Below are positions 1-11,732 of a DNA stretch of 64,000 nt, one piece after another. Positions within the stretch are counted from its first letter, which is position 1, and each line of letters starts with the position of its first letter. The notes under the pieces were generated by a model. The model saw only the letters and a list, made by a program, of their open reading frames with translations, ran no database searches and was not told the DNA's origin. The translations under genes were made by a program, and so were the position numbers. Source of the DNA: Procambarus clarkii (lineage: Eukaryota; Arthropoda; Malacostraca; Decapoda; Cambaridae). The stretch spans positions 7,151,205-7,215,204 of the forward strand of contig NC_091216.1 in assembly GCF_040958095.1 (NCBI RefSeq), written 5' to 3'.

Positions 1-1450
1 TAAACTTACTTACTTACTAATGAGACACGACTCATTACTTTTCTCACAGCCCACAAAACAGTCATGATAGACGAGACTGAAACAGCAGCTGAACCACAGT
101 ATTGCAGGACTTAAATGAATAACGGTGTCTCTTGATGGAAGTATCTTCAGAGGGGCATTGAGGTGGGTGGCGTGTTGGCAAAACAAATGGATCCCAATCT
201 TCACTCATCATGGTTCACTTCATCTCAGGTATTTCTTGGAGACACCAGACTACTAGACCGTAAACATCATTCGTATATACCCTTGTACAATTAACCTTGT
301 GCCGAGGAAGGCCATTTGGCACTCTTCTGTAACGAGTCAACTGTACTCTATTGGGAGCCCGTGTCGTTCTTCTGGTATCTGTCTCGTTTCGCTTGCGTTA
401 CAATAGACGACGTAACCAGGGATCCAGAGACGAGAATAATTAGTATTGCTACATGCTGGCTCCCTCTCTGATTTCTAAACATTTACTTCCGGTCTACTTG
501 CAGGTTTTGACGACCCAGCTGATGGGTGGTGGTGACGTCGAGGCAGCTACCCACGATGGTGTAAAACGTTGATAGCTGTGGGAAAATCCTAGCAGGTTTT
601 AATTCTTTTTCTTTTTATGAATTATTAAATATTTACTCTAATTTATTTTTCAGTTGATTTTAATATTATATTATTTTTCTTCTGAGTTAGTTCTTAGTTC
701 TTTTTTAGTTAGTGGACTGTATATTCTAATTCAGCTGCTTGAACGTATCACCCACAGTTGGAGGGACAATTTGTAGCTTAAACCACTTTGAGGTGGATCC
801 TTCATAAACCACAAATTGTTTACAGAGTCATTAATATATAATTTATAATCATACCACATATGGTGGTCTAATCTACTGTAATTATACTTATAGTTAATCT
901 TTCTACAGTATAAAATAAAAGGAGGGCCTTAGCTGATACTGTAGATGGGGACCTGTTAAGACTGAATAATTGTAGCATTAGATAAGGGCCTGTAGCCTTG
1001 TGCCTCAGAGTGCCACGTAAAGGCGGCTATCTGGAGGCCTGCAAGGCTTGATGTAAAGCAGGGTACCAAATTTCTATAATTATGTTGGGAGCCAACTGTC
1101 TGCTTCAGTAACTTCCCTCACAATTACCTGTTTGGGATGTTTAACATTAGTAAAAGCACACCAACATGTTAAGGTACAGGTATGACTAGTAATAAGAGGG
1201 ATGTATAAGGTAGAGTACATACGTGTTAGGGATTTTAATCCCATAGTATAACCATCTAACCTATTTATGTAATAAAATGGCCACAATATACTCAAAAATA
1301 CTTGGTAAGATGGATACTGGTGTTCCTGTGGTTGTAAAGGTGCTGTTGTGGTTGTTGCTCGCTTGTTGACACGTAATCTAGGTGTCTATCGAATTATACC
1401 AGCTCGTATGGAAGGAGCCACCTCTACAGTGTGTTGTTTTGTTATGATTC
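1..1450. other. Unannotated AT-rich sequence
   Basis: I see no convincing coding region, RNA gene or repeat here. Short open frames (up to about 70 codons) have no recognisable motif. Composition is AT-rich with ordinary complexity. Confidence 0.5.
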
Positions 1451-1455
1451 TGTCA

Positions 1456-1712
1456 AGGGAGCCGGTCGGCCGAGCGGACAGCACACTGGACTTGTGATCC
1501 TGTGGTCCAGGGTTCGATCCCAGGCGCCGGCGAGAAACAATGGGCAGAGTTTCTTTCACCCTATGCTCCTGTTACCTAGCAGTAAAATAGGTACCTGGGT
1601 GTTAGTCAGCTGTCACGGGCTGCTTCCTGGGGGTGGAGGCCTGGTCGAGGACCGGGCCGCGGGGACACTAGAGCCCCGAAATCATCTCAAGATAACCTCA
1701 AGATGGCGTATG
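1456..1712 (+). mobile_element. tRNA-headed SINE (tail type 1)
   Basis: The head is tRNA-like, with an A-box-like segment (GGTCGGCCGAGCGG, 1464-1477) and a B box (GGTTCGATCCC, 1511-1521) that would act as an internal RNA polymerase III promoter. The anticodon-loop position reads TGT, but acceptor-stem pairing is poor, so this is not a tRNA gene. The body (about 1531-1630) recurs in the minus-strand SINEs at 59.9-60.6 kb. The tail from 1636 nearly matches the 3' end of the LINE at 18103-18170. The SINE encodes no protein and would depend on a LINE reverse transcriptase. Confidence 0.85.
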
Positions 1713-1950
1713 TGCCGACGCCTCTAGGGGAGACGTCCTAAAATATTTGGTGGTTTTATTTATAATTAATGAAAAGAGAGTTAAGCCATATTTCTGGTGT
1801 TGGAAATTATATTCAGTCCTAGTTAACACTTTTTTATTAAGTTTAAACATTAAACTGTTGTATATTTATATATTTCATCTCTTCTTAAACGTCTTGTTGG
1901 ATGACGTCACAGAATAACCCATTCTCCTTTTCTTTAATGTGTAAGTAAGT

Positions 1951-2440
1951 AATTATCAAAAGAAGGCACCAAACCGGGAAGGCTATCAAGCACCATCAAA
2001 TGTGAGGAATAATCAGAGGGCGCTAAATATCACCAAGGATGCCAATATGAGAACAAAAACGCATAAGGCGAACGATATCAAAAGTATCCGAGTCACCAAG
2101 AATTCTATTGAGGGACAGGTGACCGCGAGGGGCGGTCGGAAAGCAAGACACACGCTCGTCCTGGAAGTCAGGACACTCAAGAAGGTACGGTAAAGTAATT
2201 ATCAAAAGAAGGCACCAAACCGGGAAGGTTATGTAGCACCATCGAAGTGCGAAATAATCAGAGGGCACTAAATATCACCAAGATTGCCAATACAAGAACA
2301 AAAACGCATAAGGCGAACGATATCAAAAGTATCCGATTCACCTAGAATTCTATCGAGGGACAAGTGACCACGAGGGACGGACGAAAAGCAAGACACACGC
2401 TCGTCCTGAAAGTCAGGAAATTCAACAAGGATATGCACAA
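1951..2440 (-). repeat. Tandem duplication of the I-group LINE 3' end
   Basis: Two imperfect copies with a period of 246 bp (the second starts near 2197) cover the last part of the RNase H region and the 3' end of the minus-strand LINE. Both encode the same tail, with PDFQDERVSCF and SDTFDIVRLMRFCS recognisable. The copies differ by scattered substitutions, so the duplication is not recent. Confidence 0.8.
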
Positions 2441-3014
2441 CTGTAAGAGGGACAATGCAATTCGGACAATAAGGAGCAGGGCGGCGCTGCATCAAGTCCC
2501 CATGGGTTAAGCGAGTATGGCCAATACGCAACCTCGCCAGAGCTGTTTCCCATCGCTGGTTATGGTGGTAGGAGGACGGCCACGAGGAAACACAACATAT
2601 AAGAGTACGTAGCTTGTTACCAGTAACAGACGACCAAGAAGCCTGCCAAAGGGTAAGGAAGGAGGAATGGATAACCGGGTAAAAGTCGGAATATGGAATA
2701 CCTTTACGAGAGATAGGACAAGAGCGGACAGCTTCCTTGGCGGCAGCATCCGCACGCTCATTTAAAGACACACCAATATGGCTGGGAACCCAACAAAACT
2801 CAACCGACTTAAATTTACTGTGAACAAGAAACAGAACATGCTGGATCTCGACAACTACTGGATGAACTGTGGACCCGGGAGCCATGAGGGCACTACGAGA
2901 GTCAACAACAACTACAAAGGAGGACTGACAACGAGAAAGCAGGAGATGAAGAGCATAGAGAATAGCATAAAGCTCCGCTGTGAAGATGCTAGTCTCCGGA
3001 GGTAAGCGACACAT
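2268..3014 (-). pseudogene. LINE RNase H domain and C-terminus
   Basis: The 248-codon open stretch encodes an RNase H fold of the I-group LINE type. Visible elements are TAELYAILYAL, VVVDSRSALMA and a WVPSHIGVSLNERADAAAKE block, which carry the E, D and H/D positions used for metal binding. It lies downstream of the RT domain on the same strand and would remove RNA from the RNA-DNA hybrid. It is a detached piece of ORF2 rather than a gene of its own. The C-terminal end is repeated in the following tandem duplicate. Confidence 0.8.
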
Positions 3015-3114
3015 ATAAGTGCGATTAGGATAAACAACAGAGTAGCCAACACCGTCCGCAGACTTAGACCCATCGGTGAAGACAGAAACGGAGCGGGAGT
3101 GAGAAGAAAAGTGC

Positions 3115-4044
3115 TCAAGGAAAAGGCGTTTTAGAACTGTAGGAGGGTAAAAGCTTTAGTGTCACGAGTGAAGGATGTACAAAACCGCGGAAGGGGGACT
3201 CTCCATGGGGGCAAAGAAGGAACAACACGAGGAGAAACATTAGAAACACGAACGGAAAGAGAATCCTGTAAGCGAGATAACCGGACAGAAAGAGGGAGGC
3301 GGTGAAGAGGTAACAGGAACCGCAGGAGGGGTAAAAGTGAAAGCACGACAGAGGCGAGAGGAAGGATGTTTTAAGGACCGCACAAGATAGCGAAGACTGG
3401 AGCAATCACGGCGGTCCTGGAGAGACAGGAAGCCAGTGTCAACATACAAGCTAAGGACGGGAGTCGAACGAAAGGTACCAGAACTGAGGCGCAACCCAGT
3501 ATGGTGCAAAGCATCAAGACGGCGAAGAATAGAAGGAAAAGCAGATGAGTAAGCAGGGCAACCATAATCGAGCTTAGACAGGACGAGAGAGGAATGTAAA
3601 GCAAGGAGAGTGCGCCTATCCACTCCCCAAGAAGTATGGGACAATACCCGAAGGAGGGTAAGGGCCTTAGAGCACTCACCACAGAGGTAAGAGATATGGG
3701 GAGACCAAGACATACGAGTGTCAAGGAATAACCCCAAAAGCTTCACGGAATCTTTGTACTCAAGGGGATGACCATAAAGTGACAAAGAGGGATGAAGAAC
3801 GACCCGTTTCCGAGTAAAGGTCATCGTACAAGTCTTAGAAGTAGAGAACTTGGAACCATGATCGGTGGCCCAAGACGACACGGCATCAATCGCAAGTTGA
3901 AGCCGGCGCTGAAGGAGAGGCGAATCATCACCCTGACAGCAAAGGGTAAGATCATCGACATAGAGAGCGGAGAAGACACCTGAAGGAAGAGAAGAAAAAT
4001 AGACCATTGAGGGCAACCAGAAAAAGAGTAGTGCTCAGAACACT
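3115..4044 (-). pseudogene. LINE reverse transcriptase, C-terminal half
   Basis: A minus-strand stretch encodes the RT palm from motif C onward, with ALYVDDLTLCC holding the catalytic Asp pair, followed by SWATDHGSKFSTSKT, LGLFLDTRMSW and the thumb region. A frameshift near 3240 moves the reading into another frame. The upstream half of the same RT lies beyond the solo LTR at 5063-5612, and the 5-bp duplication ACACT marks the break. The copy is inactive. Confidence 0.8.
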
Positions 4045-5062
4045 TGTTACGGCCCTCTCGGGACGCAACGGGGTTCTTACTCTGATGTTGTTACAGGAAG
4101 TTGTATCCGACCCCAAGCCAGTAGTGGCTTTCAAGGGATGTGATCCGTGACGCAAGAAACTTAAAGGGGGAAGGGAAAGAAAGTTAAGAACTTAAGATTA
4201 TAATTATTCCCGTCACCAATTAAATAATATATAAAAGTGCACAGGGGGAGGGGTATTAACACTGTACAAGGGGAAAATACACAATTGTCTTCTGCTGAAG
4301 ACTCTGGAGCAAAACTCTCGGTGGTGAGTCCTCGGTGCTTCTTCGTGGCCTCGCAACGAATCCTCTGCTAAGTTGAGCCTACCCTGGCCACAGGTCAGCC
4401 AAAAACACAGGTCCACTGGGGGCACCGCCGTGGAGGCCGTCAACCACACGTCCAGCTGGTGTGCTGGCAGGTTCCGGAACAGCAAGGCTGGTCAGGCCAC
4501 TCCACGAACGATATAAGGGGAACGCCCTGGACAGGAGCCTCGTGTGACACCACAAATCACTCTCCTGTCCTCAATACCCCAGTGGATGATCGTCTCCAAC
4601 AGTCGGTCCCGGGTAATCCTTCTACTGCCACTCCACTGGCAGGGTAACACACCACAGTTTTCTTCCGGGGGGACGACTTCACAACTTCTGCAGCAAAGTA
4701 CAAGGTATGGAGACGGCTGCCTCGGGTAGACTCACTCAACGTCCATCACAGCAGTCCCAGGTCGACTCTGTAAGCAGACACGTCATCAATAACTGGGACA
4801 CTAAGGCACCTCACTTACAGGCTCAGACACAAACGCCCACCTATCCACTCCATAGATGGCGCTGGTGTCTGAGCACCACCTCACCAGAGGTCAGCAGCGG
4901 CTGTGTTGAGCGCTGAACCGGACTGGAAACTGGCCCTTGTGGCTGGTACACCTTGTCCTCACCAGGTGTCGTCGTCCATTTGGTGGGGGTTTCGGGAGCT
5001 GACCCACAGATGGCGCGGTCGTCACTGCTCCGTGCTCGGACGCTGGATCCGGGTTCGTAACA
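4045..5062 (-). mobile_element. Solo LTR of the Gypsy family seen at 41.6-46.5 kb
   Basis: It starts TGTTACGGCC and ends TTCGTAACA, so the ends carry the short inverted TGTTACG/CGTAACA termini. It is flanked by a perfect 5-bp target duplication, ACACT at 4040-4044 and 5063-5067. In reverse complement it aligns along its length with the 5' LTR at 41574-42606. No internal sequence remains, as expected after LTR-LTR recombination. It interrupts the RT domain of the minus-strand LINE. Confidence 0.92.
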
Positions 5063-6161
5063 ACACTACCCTGGGGCACACCTTCCTATTGCTGAAAAGA
5101 GGCAGAGAGAGTGGTACCAAGTCGCACCCGAAAAGAACGACGAGAGAGGAAGCTGCGGAGAAAGAGAGGGAGATGACCACGAAGGCCAAAAGAATGAAGC
5201 TGGGATAAAATATGATATCGTTAAGTGGTGTCGTAAGCCTTTTGAGGTCAAAAAGGACGGCAACAATGGAGGTCTTCGCAGCAAAAGCAGTTCGAATATA
5301 CACCTCCAAGTTCACCAACACATCTGTCGTGCTGCGGCACTTGCAGAAACCAAATTGAGAAGGGGAGAGAAGGTGATGGAGTTCCAGGAACCACATCAGA
5401 CGAATGTTAACCATACGTTCAAAGAGTTTGCAGACACAACTTTTGAGGGCAATAGGGCGAAAGTCCTTAGTGGAAGTTCCCAGAGACCCTGGTTTGCGAA
5501 CAGAGAAGACAACGGCATCGAGCCAATCCTCAGGGATTGACGACAACTCCCAGATCCGATTATACAGACTCAGTAAATACTGAGACGTGCACGGAGGGAG
5601 ATGGCAAAGCATCTCATAATGAACACTATCGGAGCCCGCCGCCGTAGAACCGCAGAGGGCCAGGGCAGAACGAAGTTCAGAGAGAGAGAAAGGATCGTTA
5701 TAGGGAAGTCGAAAACGAGTGCAGAAATCTAAAGGACGAGATTCAAGGACAGGTTTACGAAGAAGGAAAGATTAGGGAAGATGAAGACCAGAGCTAAGAG
5801 AAGAAAAGTGGGAACCCAGTTCGGTAGCGACCTGCAACGGGTCCGCCAAAAGAGTACCATGGAGGTGAAGGACGGGTGAAACATCGGGAACGAACTTACC
5901 CGCTATATTGCGGATATGCTTCCAGATCTGTGGCAGAGGAGTTTCGGACGTAATGGGAGAGACATAAGGTGCCCAACATTCACGTTTAGCCATATGGATG
6001 GCCCTATGGGCCACCGCACTTGCTTTCCGAAAGAAAAGAAAAGAATCGGCCGTCTGCCGACGGCGGTGCCTCTTCCAGGCTGCACACTTACAGCGGACAG
6101 CCGAGCACAGTCTGCATTCCAACAGGGAACGCACTTCCGTGGACCCCGAGATGAAGAGCAA
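5063..6161 (-). pseudogene. LINE reverse transcriptase N-terminal half and linker
   Basis: Minus-strand frames encode RT motifs 1-2 and onward: SSIPEDWLDAVVFSVRKPG, KDFRPIALKSCVCKLFERM and the LSPSQFGFCKCRSTTD block (usually Q.GF..G.S). Motif A is degraded (VLFDLKRL). The upstream stretch (5772-6161) is the linker between endonuclease and RT. The frames are broken at about 5170 and 5615-5770. It joins the C-terminal half at 4044 once the solo LTR is discounted. Confidence 0.75.
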
Positions 6162-6383
6162 GGAATAGAGCGGAGGGCAGCGTCGAAGACAGTGTCATGA
6201 AAAAGGAGGAGAGCGCGAGGGAGAGGAAGAAGGGAGAGGTCAGAGAGAGCAGCACTGAGGGTAAATAGGTTCCAGTCCGCTTTAGCAAACAGCCACCTAG
6301 GGAAGGAGAGGGAAGAGCGAAAAGAGAAAAAAAGTAAACAAGGATGGGGAAATGGTCACTGCCATGGAGGTCATATCAAGAAC

Positions 6384-6971
6384 CTACCATGTGAAATCTA
6401 AGTAAAGAGAAGAAGAGCAAAGAGAAAGATAAAGACAGGAAAGGGTGCAAGTCCGAGAGTCCAAATGAGTGGGCTCACCAGAATTCAGAAGAGACACGGA
6501 AGAAGAGAGGATAAACGGCTCAAGAAGGCGACCTCGGGTATTCGTCAGAACATCACCCCAAAGAGAATGACGACAATTGAAATCACCCAGCAGGAGCACA
6601 GGCTCTGGCAAGGAGTACAGTAGGTGTGTCAGATCAGGAAGAGAAAGCGGGACACTCGGGGGGAGATAAATGGAATAAACTGTGTACCATTTCCCCACAA
6701 AGATACGAGCAGCAGAACAATGGAGAGGTGAAGGAAAAAGTAAGGGGACAAATGGAACATCAGAGCGAATCAAGAGAGCAGAAGAATTAGGAGCCCCAGC
6801 AGCAGCTGGGGGGGGGGGGGAGAGAAAGGAATAACCACAAAAACGACCAGCACGAGCACCAAGCATCGGCTCCTGGAGACAGACACAAAGGGGCGAAAAC
6901 CGCGAAATCAGAAGTTGGAGCTCGAGGAAATTGGCGTAATAATCTCGAACGTTCCATTGAAGAATATACAT
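6384..6971 (-). pseudogene. LINE AP endonuclease domain (start of ORF2)
   Basis: The frame opens with MYILQWNVRDY, typical of the first strand of an exonuclease-endonuclease-phosphatase fold with the conserved Asn. It contains CLQEP (catalytic Glu) and LLLGDFNCRHSLWG (Asp and Asn). The closing SDH motif is not in this open stretch, which ends in a disturbed frame. The domain nicks target DNA to prime reverse transcription. The start at 6971 is plausible as the ORF2 start because ORF1 ends just upstream. Confidence 0.75.
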
Positions 6972-7069
6972 CTACGAGAAGAGAAAGGACAACAACAGAG
7001 AACAAGGAAGAAACAAAGGCGAAAGAGCAACATAGCATGTTAAAGAATATCAGGGTCGGGATCAGGGTC

Positions 7070-8990
7070 AGCAAAGTCAGGGTTAGGGGGCATGGGTAAA
7101 CTGAGCAAAGACGGAGGGAAGGAAGCGGGAGAACAGACCAGAGGTGGGCGGGCGGGGTCCGGAGGAGGAGGAAGAGGAGGAGACAACGGAGAGGAGCAGT
7201 CAAAGACAGCAGCAGGAAGAGGGGAAGTAGAAAGGGGGCAACACACCTCAGCAAGGGCAGCAACCGAGAGGGAAGCGGGGGCCAAAGAAACCTCCATAGC
7301 AGGAACAGGGGGTGCAACCACTGAAATGGGAGGGGAAGGAGCAATAGAGCCAGTAGTAGGGGCCGAGGAAGAAAGAGAAGCCTTCTTACCCGCCGGGGAG
7401 GAGGAAGGAGAGGAGCCAGGCTTACGCTTCTGACTTAAAGAGACCTGTGTCCCAGCAACTACGTACCGGGCAATGGATTCCAGCGTCTCAACAGAAGCTG
7501 AATGAGAGCATACACGATGGCCGTTAGGAGAGCGATGGACATCAGCCTACACCGACAGGTGGCGGGGAGAGTCAATAGATGGAGAAGGATGGGAAGGAGG
7601 ATCGGAGGGAGACGAGGAAGAAGACACAGGAGACATGACAGACCAGGTAGAAAGAAGGGGAACCCCAGACAGAGGACCAGGATGGGTACCCTTCGGGACA
7701 GAACTCAAAGGAACAGAGGAGGTGGCAGTGGGTGTATCAGGGTCCAAGGCCCGGAAACGGTTGTGAGTCTGAGGAAGGTGGGAAGGACGAGGAGAGGAAG
7801 AGCGCAACACGCGAGCATAAGACACATTAGCATAAGGCGGGAGATGGCAAACCTGGCACCTCGTCTCAGGAAAAGATAAACGCTCCCGGTGCTTCAAGTT
7901 GAGGACGGCTGCCTCAAGCTTGTAATGGATAAAGGCACGGGAGAGGTTGGATGGGCCTCACCGCAGTTGAGGCAGCGAGCCTGGGGAGAAGTGCACTCTG
8001 ACTTAGAGTGACCTTCGCCCCCACACAAAGGACAGTGAGAGACAGTCCCAGAGCAGCGGAGGGCACCATGCCCAAACCTCCAGCACTTGCTACAAAGCCG
8101 AGGAGAAGGAATATACTCCTGGACAGAGCACCTGGCACCAGCAAGAATGACAGAGGATGGAAGGGTCCTACCATCAAAGGTGATCTTCACAACACGAAGG
8201 GGTTGAGGGCGACGACCACGAGGGGGACGAGTAAACAAGTCTACCTGGAGGACAGAATGGCCTTAGGCATCAAGGGTATGCCGAATGTCATCCTGGCAGT
8301 CCTGCAGATTCCGAACACCAGTCGCAACATGGGGCGGGAGGAGAATAGTGCCAACACTGGCATTCAACTGAGCGTTGTTTGAGAACCGAACAGGGATCTC
8401 GCCAAGGCAGGATAAGGCAGCCAAGCGAGAAACTGCATCCTGAAAAGGAGCAGCAACGACACGTGTACCGAGACAAGTGGGGTTGAAGGTAACAGACGCA
8501 TCCACGGAATCAACAAGATGCCGATGGATGGAGAAATCGTCAGGAGGCGCAAAATCAAGAGGGAGGAGATCAAAGTATTTGGCCCATGAAGCGGGACCAA
8601 ACAAGGCCTGATACGCCTCAGTACGGGAAGGAATCGAGCGAGTGCGGTCGTGGCGTGGACGGCGTTGAGAACCCCCAGAGAGAGAGGGGTCAAAAGGAGC
8701 AGTAGTCACAACGAGAGACTTAGCCGCACCAGGGGACGAAGTGGTCACCACTGGGGGCTTGAGGCTCGACCCAACCACAGAGGAGGGAGGGGAGCTGGGG
8801 AAAGAAGTCTGGAGAGTCAAAAGAAGGCGCAAGGTTGGGGCTATAGAGCCCGGTCTTCCAATTCAGGCCGACTCGGGGGCTTGGTCGCCCACCCCACAAG
8901 CCCAAGAGGGTACAACAGAAACATTCAACGACATACAGACGAAGAGTGATAAATTCATCCATGAATGTGCCCCCAATACCCACCATGGAG
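7070..8990 (-). pseudogene. LINE ORF1 (nucleic-acid-binding, three CCHC knuckles)
   Basis: Several overlapping minus-strand frames together form an ORF1. The N-terminal part (8263-8832) is Pro/Ser-rich and then has a folded segment. The central part (7894-8238) holds three zinc-knuckle-like motifs: CSKCWRFGHGALRC, CPLCGGEGHSKSEC and a partial CLNCGEAHPT. The C-terminal part (7547-7897) begins KHRERLSFPE and is Ser/Pro-rich. Frameshifts near 8250 and 7890 break it. ORF1 of I-group LINEs coats the element RNA. The far C-terminal region (7070-7440) is very low in complexity. Confidence 0.7.
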
Positions 8991-9584
8991 CCACAATTAG
9001 AAGCAGGACACCCAACAGGAAGCTATCGCCGATCATGCCGGGGCCCCCTAGGGGTGCGTCGTGAGTATACGCCCCACAAACGCCACCTTAACAACCGTCA
9101 ATCCATCGAGATCGAGCTCAGCAACGAAAGGGGGATTGACAATAAAAGGTTCCCCTCGCTCGAGACTTTGGGTACTACAGTTCTACGGGTGCAAGAGTAT
9201 GCCTCCTCAAGCACCCAGGCGTCAAAATAGAAGAAGTCCAAGAGAATAACAAAAACAAGCAAAAGGTCGGCTGGAAACGACAAGCAGATAGGAGAAGAGG
9301 GGGAGAAAAACGAAACAGAAGGAAAAGGAAAAGTCGTTCAGCATAATTAGAGAGGACAGCAGCAGGAGCACAAGGCCACAAAAGGACAGAGGACTGTCCA
9401 AGGAGCATCACACTCTGGCAGCCGCCCACTAAGCCCCCCTCACAGCATCAACGGGCTGAACAGGGAGGGGTTGGTCTTAAATGTGTAACTTATGTTATTT
9501 TGTGTCGGATTTCCATCATAATTCCGGTTGGGGGGGGGGGAGGAACACGGGTCGTAGTCCCGGTAAGGAAGGACTGCGAACACT

Positions 9585-9878
9585 TTATTCCTCTCCTTCA
9601 GAATTATAGTGCTGCTTTAATTTTAGTTTGCATCGTTGTGCAGCATTCCACTCGGGACGGACGTCCCTTACTGGCTCTTCGGGTGCTGGAAGTAATTGAA
9701 CGTCTTCTTTTCCTGACAGTTCTAAAGGAACTAATTTCTCTAATGTTTTGAGAGTAGTTTTGCCACGGCATTTTACTGTCACTATTCTCAAGATGCCCTG
9801 GCTGTCTGGATGAACAGAGACTATTTGGCCTATAGGCCACTCTGAGCGTGGTCCATTGCTGTCTACCAGAACTGTCAC
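9585..9878 (-). pseudogene. BEL integrase C-terminal (DUF5641-like) domain
   Basis: The frame contains VLVDSNGPRSEWPIGQI followed by RIVTVKCRGKTTLKT and KLVPLELS, the conserved end of BEL/Pao polyproteins downstream of the integrase core. A stretch of unrelated AT-rich sequence (about 9890-9985) separates it from the integrase core and replaces the Trp-rich linker expected there, so this is a broken junction. Confidence 0.75.
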
Positions 9879-9889
9879 CAGGGTTCAAG

Positions 9890-9990
9890 TTAATTCAAAA
9901 TTCAAATCAAATTAAAATGTTTATTCAGGTAAAGTACATACATACGTACAAGGTGTGATACAAATATTGATAGATGTTTGAAACGTTGAA
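9890..9990. repeat. Short AT-rich insertion inside BEL integrase
   Basis: A low-complexity AAATTCAAAT-type stretch followed by TTTATTCAGGTAAAGTACAT interrupts the coding similarity between the integrase core and its C-terminal domain. It looks like a short retrotransposed tail, but I cannot name it. Confidence 0.4.
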
Positions 9991-11072
9991 CCAAATCAGT
10001 CTCTCGGACATATGAAGGATCCTCTGGTTCCTCATCCGTAAGGGACACAAGGTTACTGAGAGGTCTCCCATACATCAGATGAGCTGGACTTAATGGTTCA
10101 TGCTGCAAAACATCATCAGAGAGGTAGGTAAGTGGTCGATTATTAACTCGTGCTTCTATCTCTATGGCTACGGTTTGGAGCTCCTGTAGGTCAACCTTTT
10201 GGCGGTGGAGGGTTTTCTGTAAAGAATGTTTCACTGTTCCAATCATGCGTTCATATAAGCCTCCGTACCATGGTGCTCTAGGAGGTATGAATTTTCAGTG
10301 GCACTGCCGTTGATTTAGGGCCGTGCGCACCTTTGGGTGTGTCCAGATTTTCCTCAGACATGCTTCTCCTCCCACTAAGTTAGACCCATTGCCTGAAATC
10401 ATTAACTTAGGACAGGATCTACGTGAAGCAAACCTGCGGAAAACCTGTAAGAATGCTTCGGCACTCATATCGGGAGTCACTTCTAGATGGACTGCCCTTG
10501 TTGTGGCACAAGTGAAAAGAAAGATATATGCCTTTACTGGTTTTTTGTCCTTGGTGCCTGTTAGTGTTAGTGCTCCTGTGAAATCTACTCCTGTAGTCTC
10601 AAAGGGACGAATATGTACAACTCGTTCCTTTGGAAGTGGAGGAGGGCCTGGATATGGACACACTCTAACATCATATCTCCGGCAAATAACACAGGATTTA
10701 ATTATGGATTTTACAGTCTGCCTACCTTGGGGTAGCCAGTGTCTTAAGTCTGTGAGAGTATCTAATACCCCACCATGCACTGTTGTATTTATGTATATGT
10801 AACACAATTAGTTTGCTGACTATGTGGTGACGAGGAAGCAATATATGATTTTTTGCTTCCAGATCTATGTCCCCATGCTGTAAGCGGTCTCCGCATCTGA
10901 TTATGTTATAATTGTTGGTGTTTACCCAGAGACCCAGATCAGTTTGTAGCTTCTTAGGAACATTGTCAAGCTCTGTCCCGAATGTATCTGTCTGAGCTCT
11001 TTTGACCCAGTACCTTAGGGCATTAGGGAATTTATGCTTGATTCCTATTTTCCTTAGAAAATCAAACACCAC
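9986..11072 (-). pseudogene. BEL integrase (zinc-binding and core domains)
   Basis: The upstream part (10722-11072) ends in an H2C2-type region that continues in another frame as CVICRRYD. The core follows with GVDFTGALTLTG (first catalytic Asp), TRAVHLEVTPDMSAEAFL, and SGNGSNLVGG where SDNG is usual, so the second catalytic Asp is replaced by Gly. The end (9902-10246) has EARVNNRPLTYL and SPAHLMYGRPLS, typical of BEL/Pao. Two frameshifts break it. This integrase would be inactive even if expressed. Confidence 0.8.
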
Positions 11073-11150
11073 TTGGTGGCACCTATTAGTTTGTTCAGTT
11101 CAGAGTACCGATTAGGATCAATTACCAAAGTCCGAGGTAGTTCTGGGTTC

Positions 11151-11732
11151 TCAGTGGGAACAGTGACATTGGTCACAATGACTTGTGTTTTTTTGTTTAG
11201 GCCACTGGGCGCTGACTAGCCACTGAGGTCCATTGAACCACATCTCTGCCTTTGTTAATTGCCGTAAGGTCAGGCCTCGGGAGAGATAGTCAGCTGGATT
11301 CACTTTGGTGGGTACATATCTCAGTTTGTACCCTGCCGACAACTCTCGTATTTCCTTAACACGGTTACTCACGTAAGGATTTTTACTATCATTGTTTTTG
11401 ACCCTCTGTACCACTGCCTCATTATCTGACCATACCACTGTTTCTTCAAAATGGATGATACTTAAGGCCATGATCAGATAATGAGCCAATCTTGTTCCTA
11501 GCAGTAAGGCTGTTAATTCCAGTTGTGGCAATGATAATTTCTTTAAAGGTGCGACTCTGGCCTTTGTTGTGAACAAATTGACTTGCCCATTTGAATCCAG
11601 GTAAGCTACTGTGCCAAAAGCCTTTCCTGAGGCATAAGAGAATACATGTAGCTTAATTGGTTCCTTTTCATTAACTGTGTTCCGAGGGAACTTGACAGAC
11701 TCTAGGATACCTAAATTACTAGCCCTTGCCAT
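11151..11732 (-). pseudogene. BEL RNase H domain
   Basis: The 193-codon stretch shows the BEL-type RNase H: KLHVFSYASGKAFGTVAYL (D changed to Y at the expected catalytic Asp), LPQLELTALLLGTRLA with the Glu, VVWSDNEAVVQRVK with the next Asp, and VPTKVNPADYLSRG. It follows the RT on the same strand in a different frame. Confidence 0.8.

Larger units (their letters stand above)
1951..9430 (-). mobile_element. I-group non-LTR retrotransposon, decayed, interrupted
   Basis: Reading from high to low coordinates the element has an ORF1 with three CCHC-type knuckles, then AP endonuclease, RT with a YVDD motif, and RNase H. This order (EN-RT-RNase H) is that of the I superfamily (I, Nimb and relatives). 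All frames are broken by stops and frameshifts. A solo LTR lies inside the RT (4045-5062). The outer boundaries are approximate: the 3' end is taken from the duplicated tail and the 5' end from loss of ORF1 similarity near 9.0-9.4 kb. An inactive copy is clear; the exact clade is inference. Confidence 0.8.

Noticed and set aside
1456..1530. A genuine tRNA gene
   Set aside because: A and B boxes are present but the acceptor stem does not pair and the unit continues into a SINE body.
5066..5284. Separate small proteins around the solo LTR edges
   Set aside because: They span the LTR-LINE junction or shift frame within RT; remnants only.
7040..7433. Gly/Glu/Arg-rich frame on plus and Pro/Leu/Ser-rich frame on minus near 7.1-7.4 kb as separate genes
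   Set aside because: Low-complexity end of the LINE ORF1; the plus frame is a shadow.
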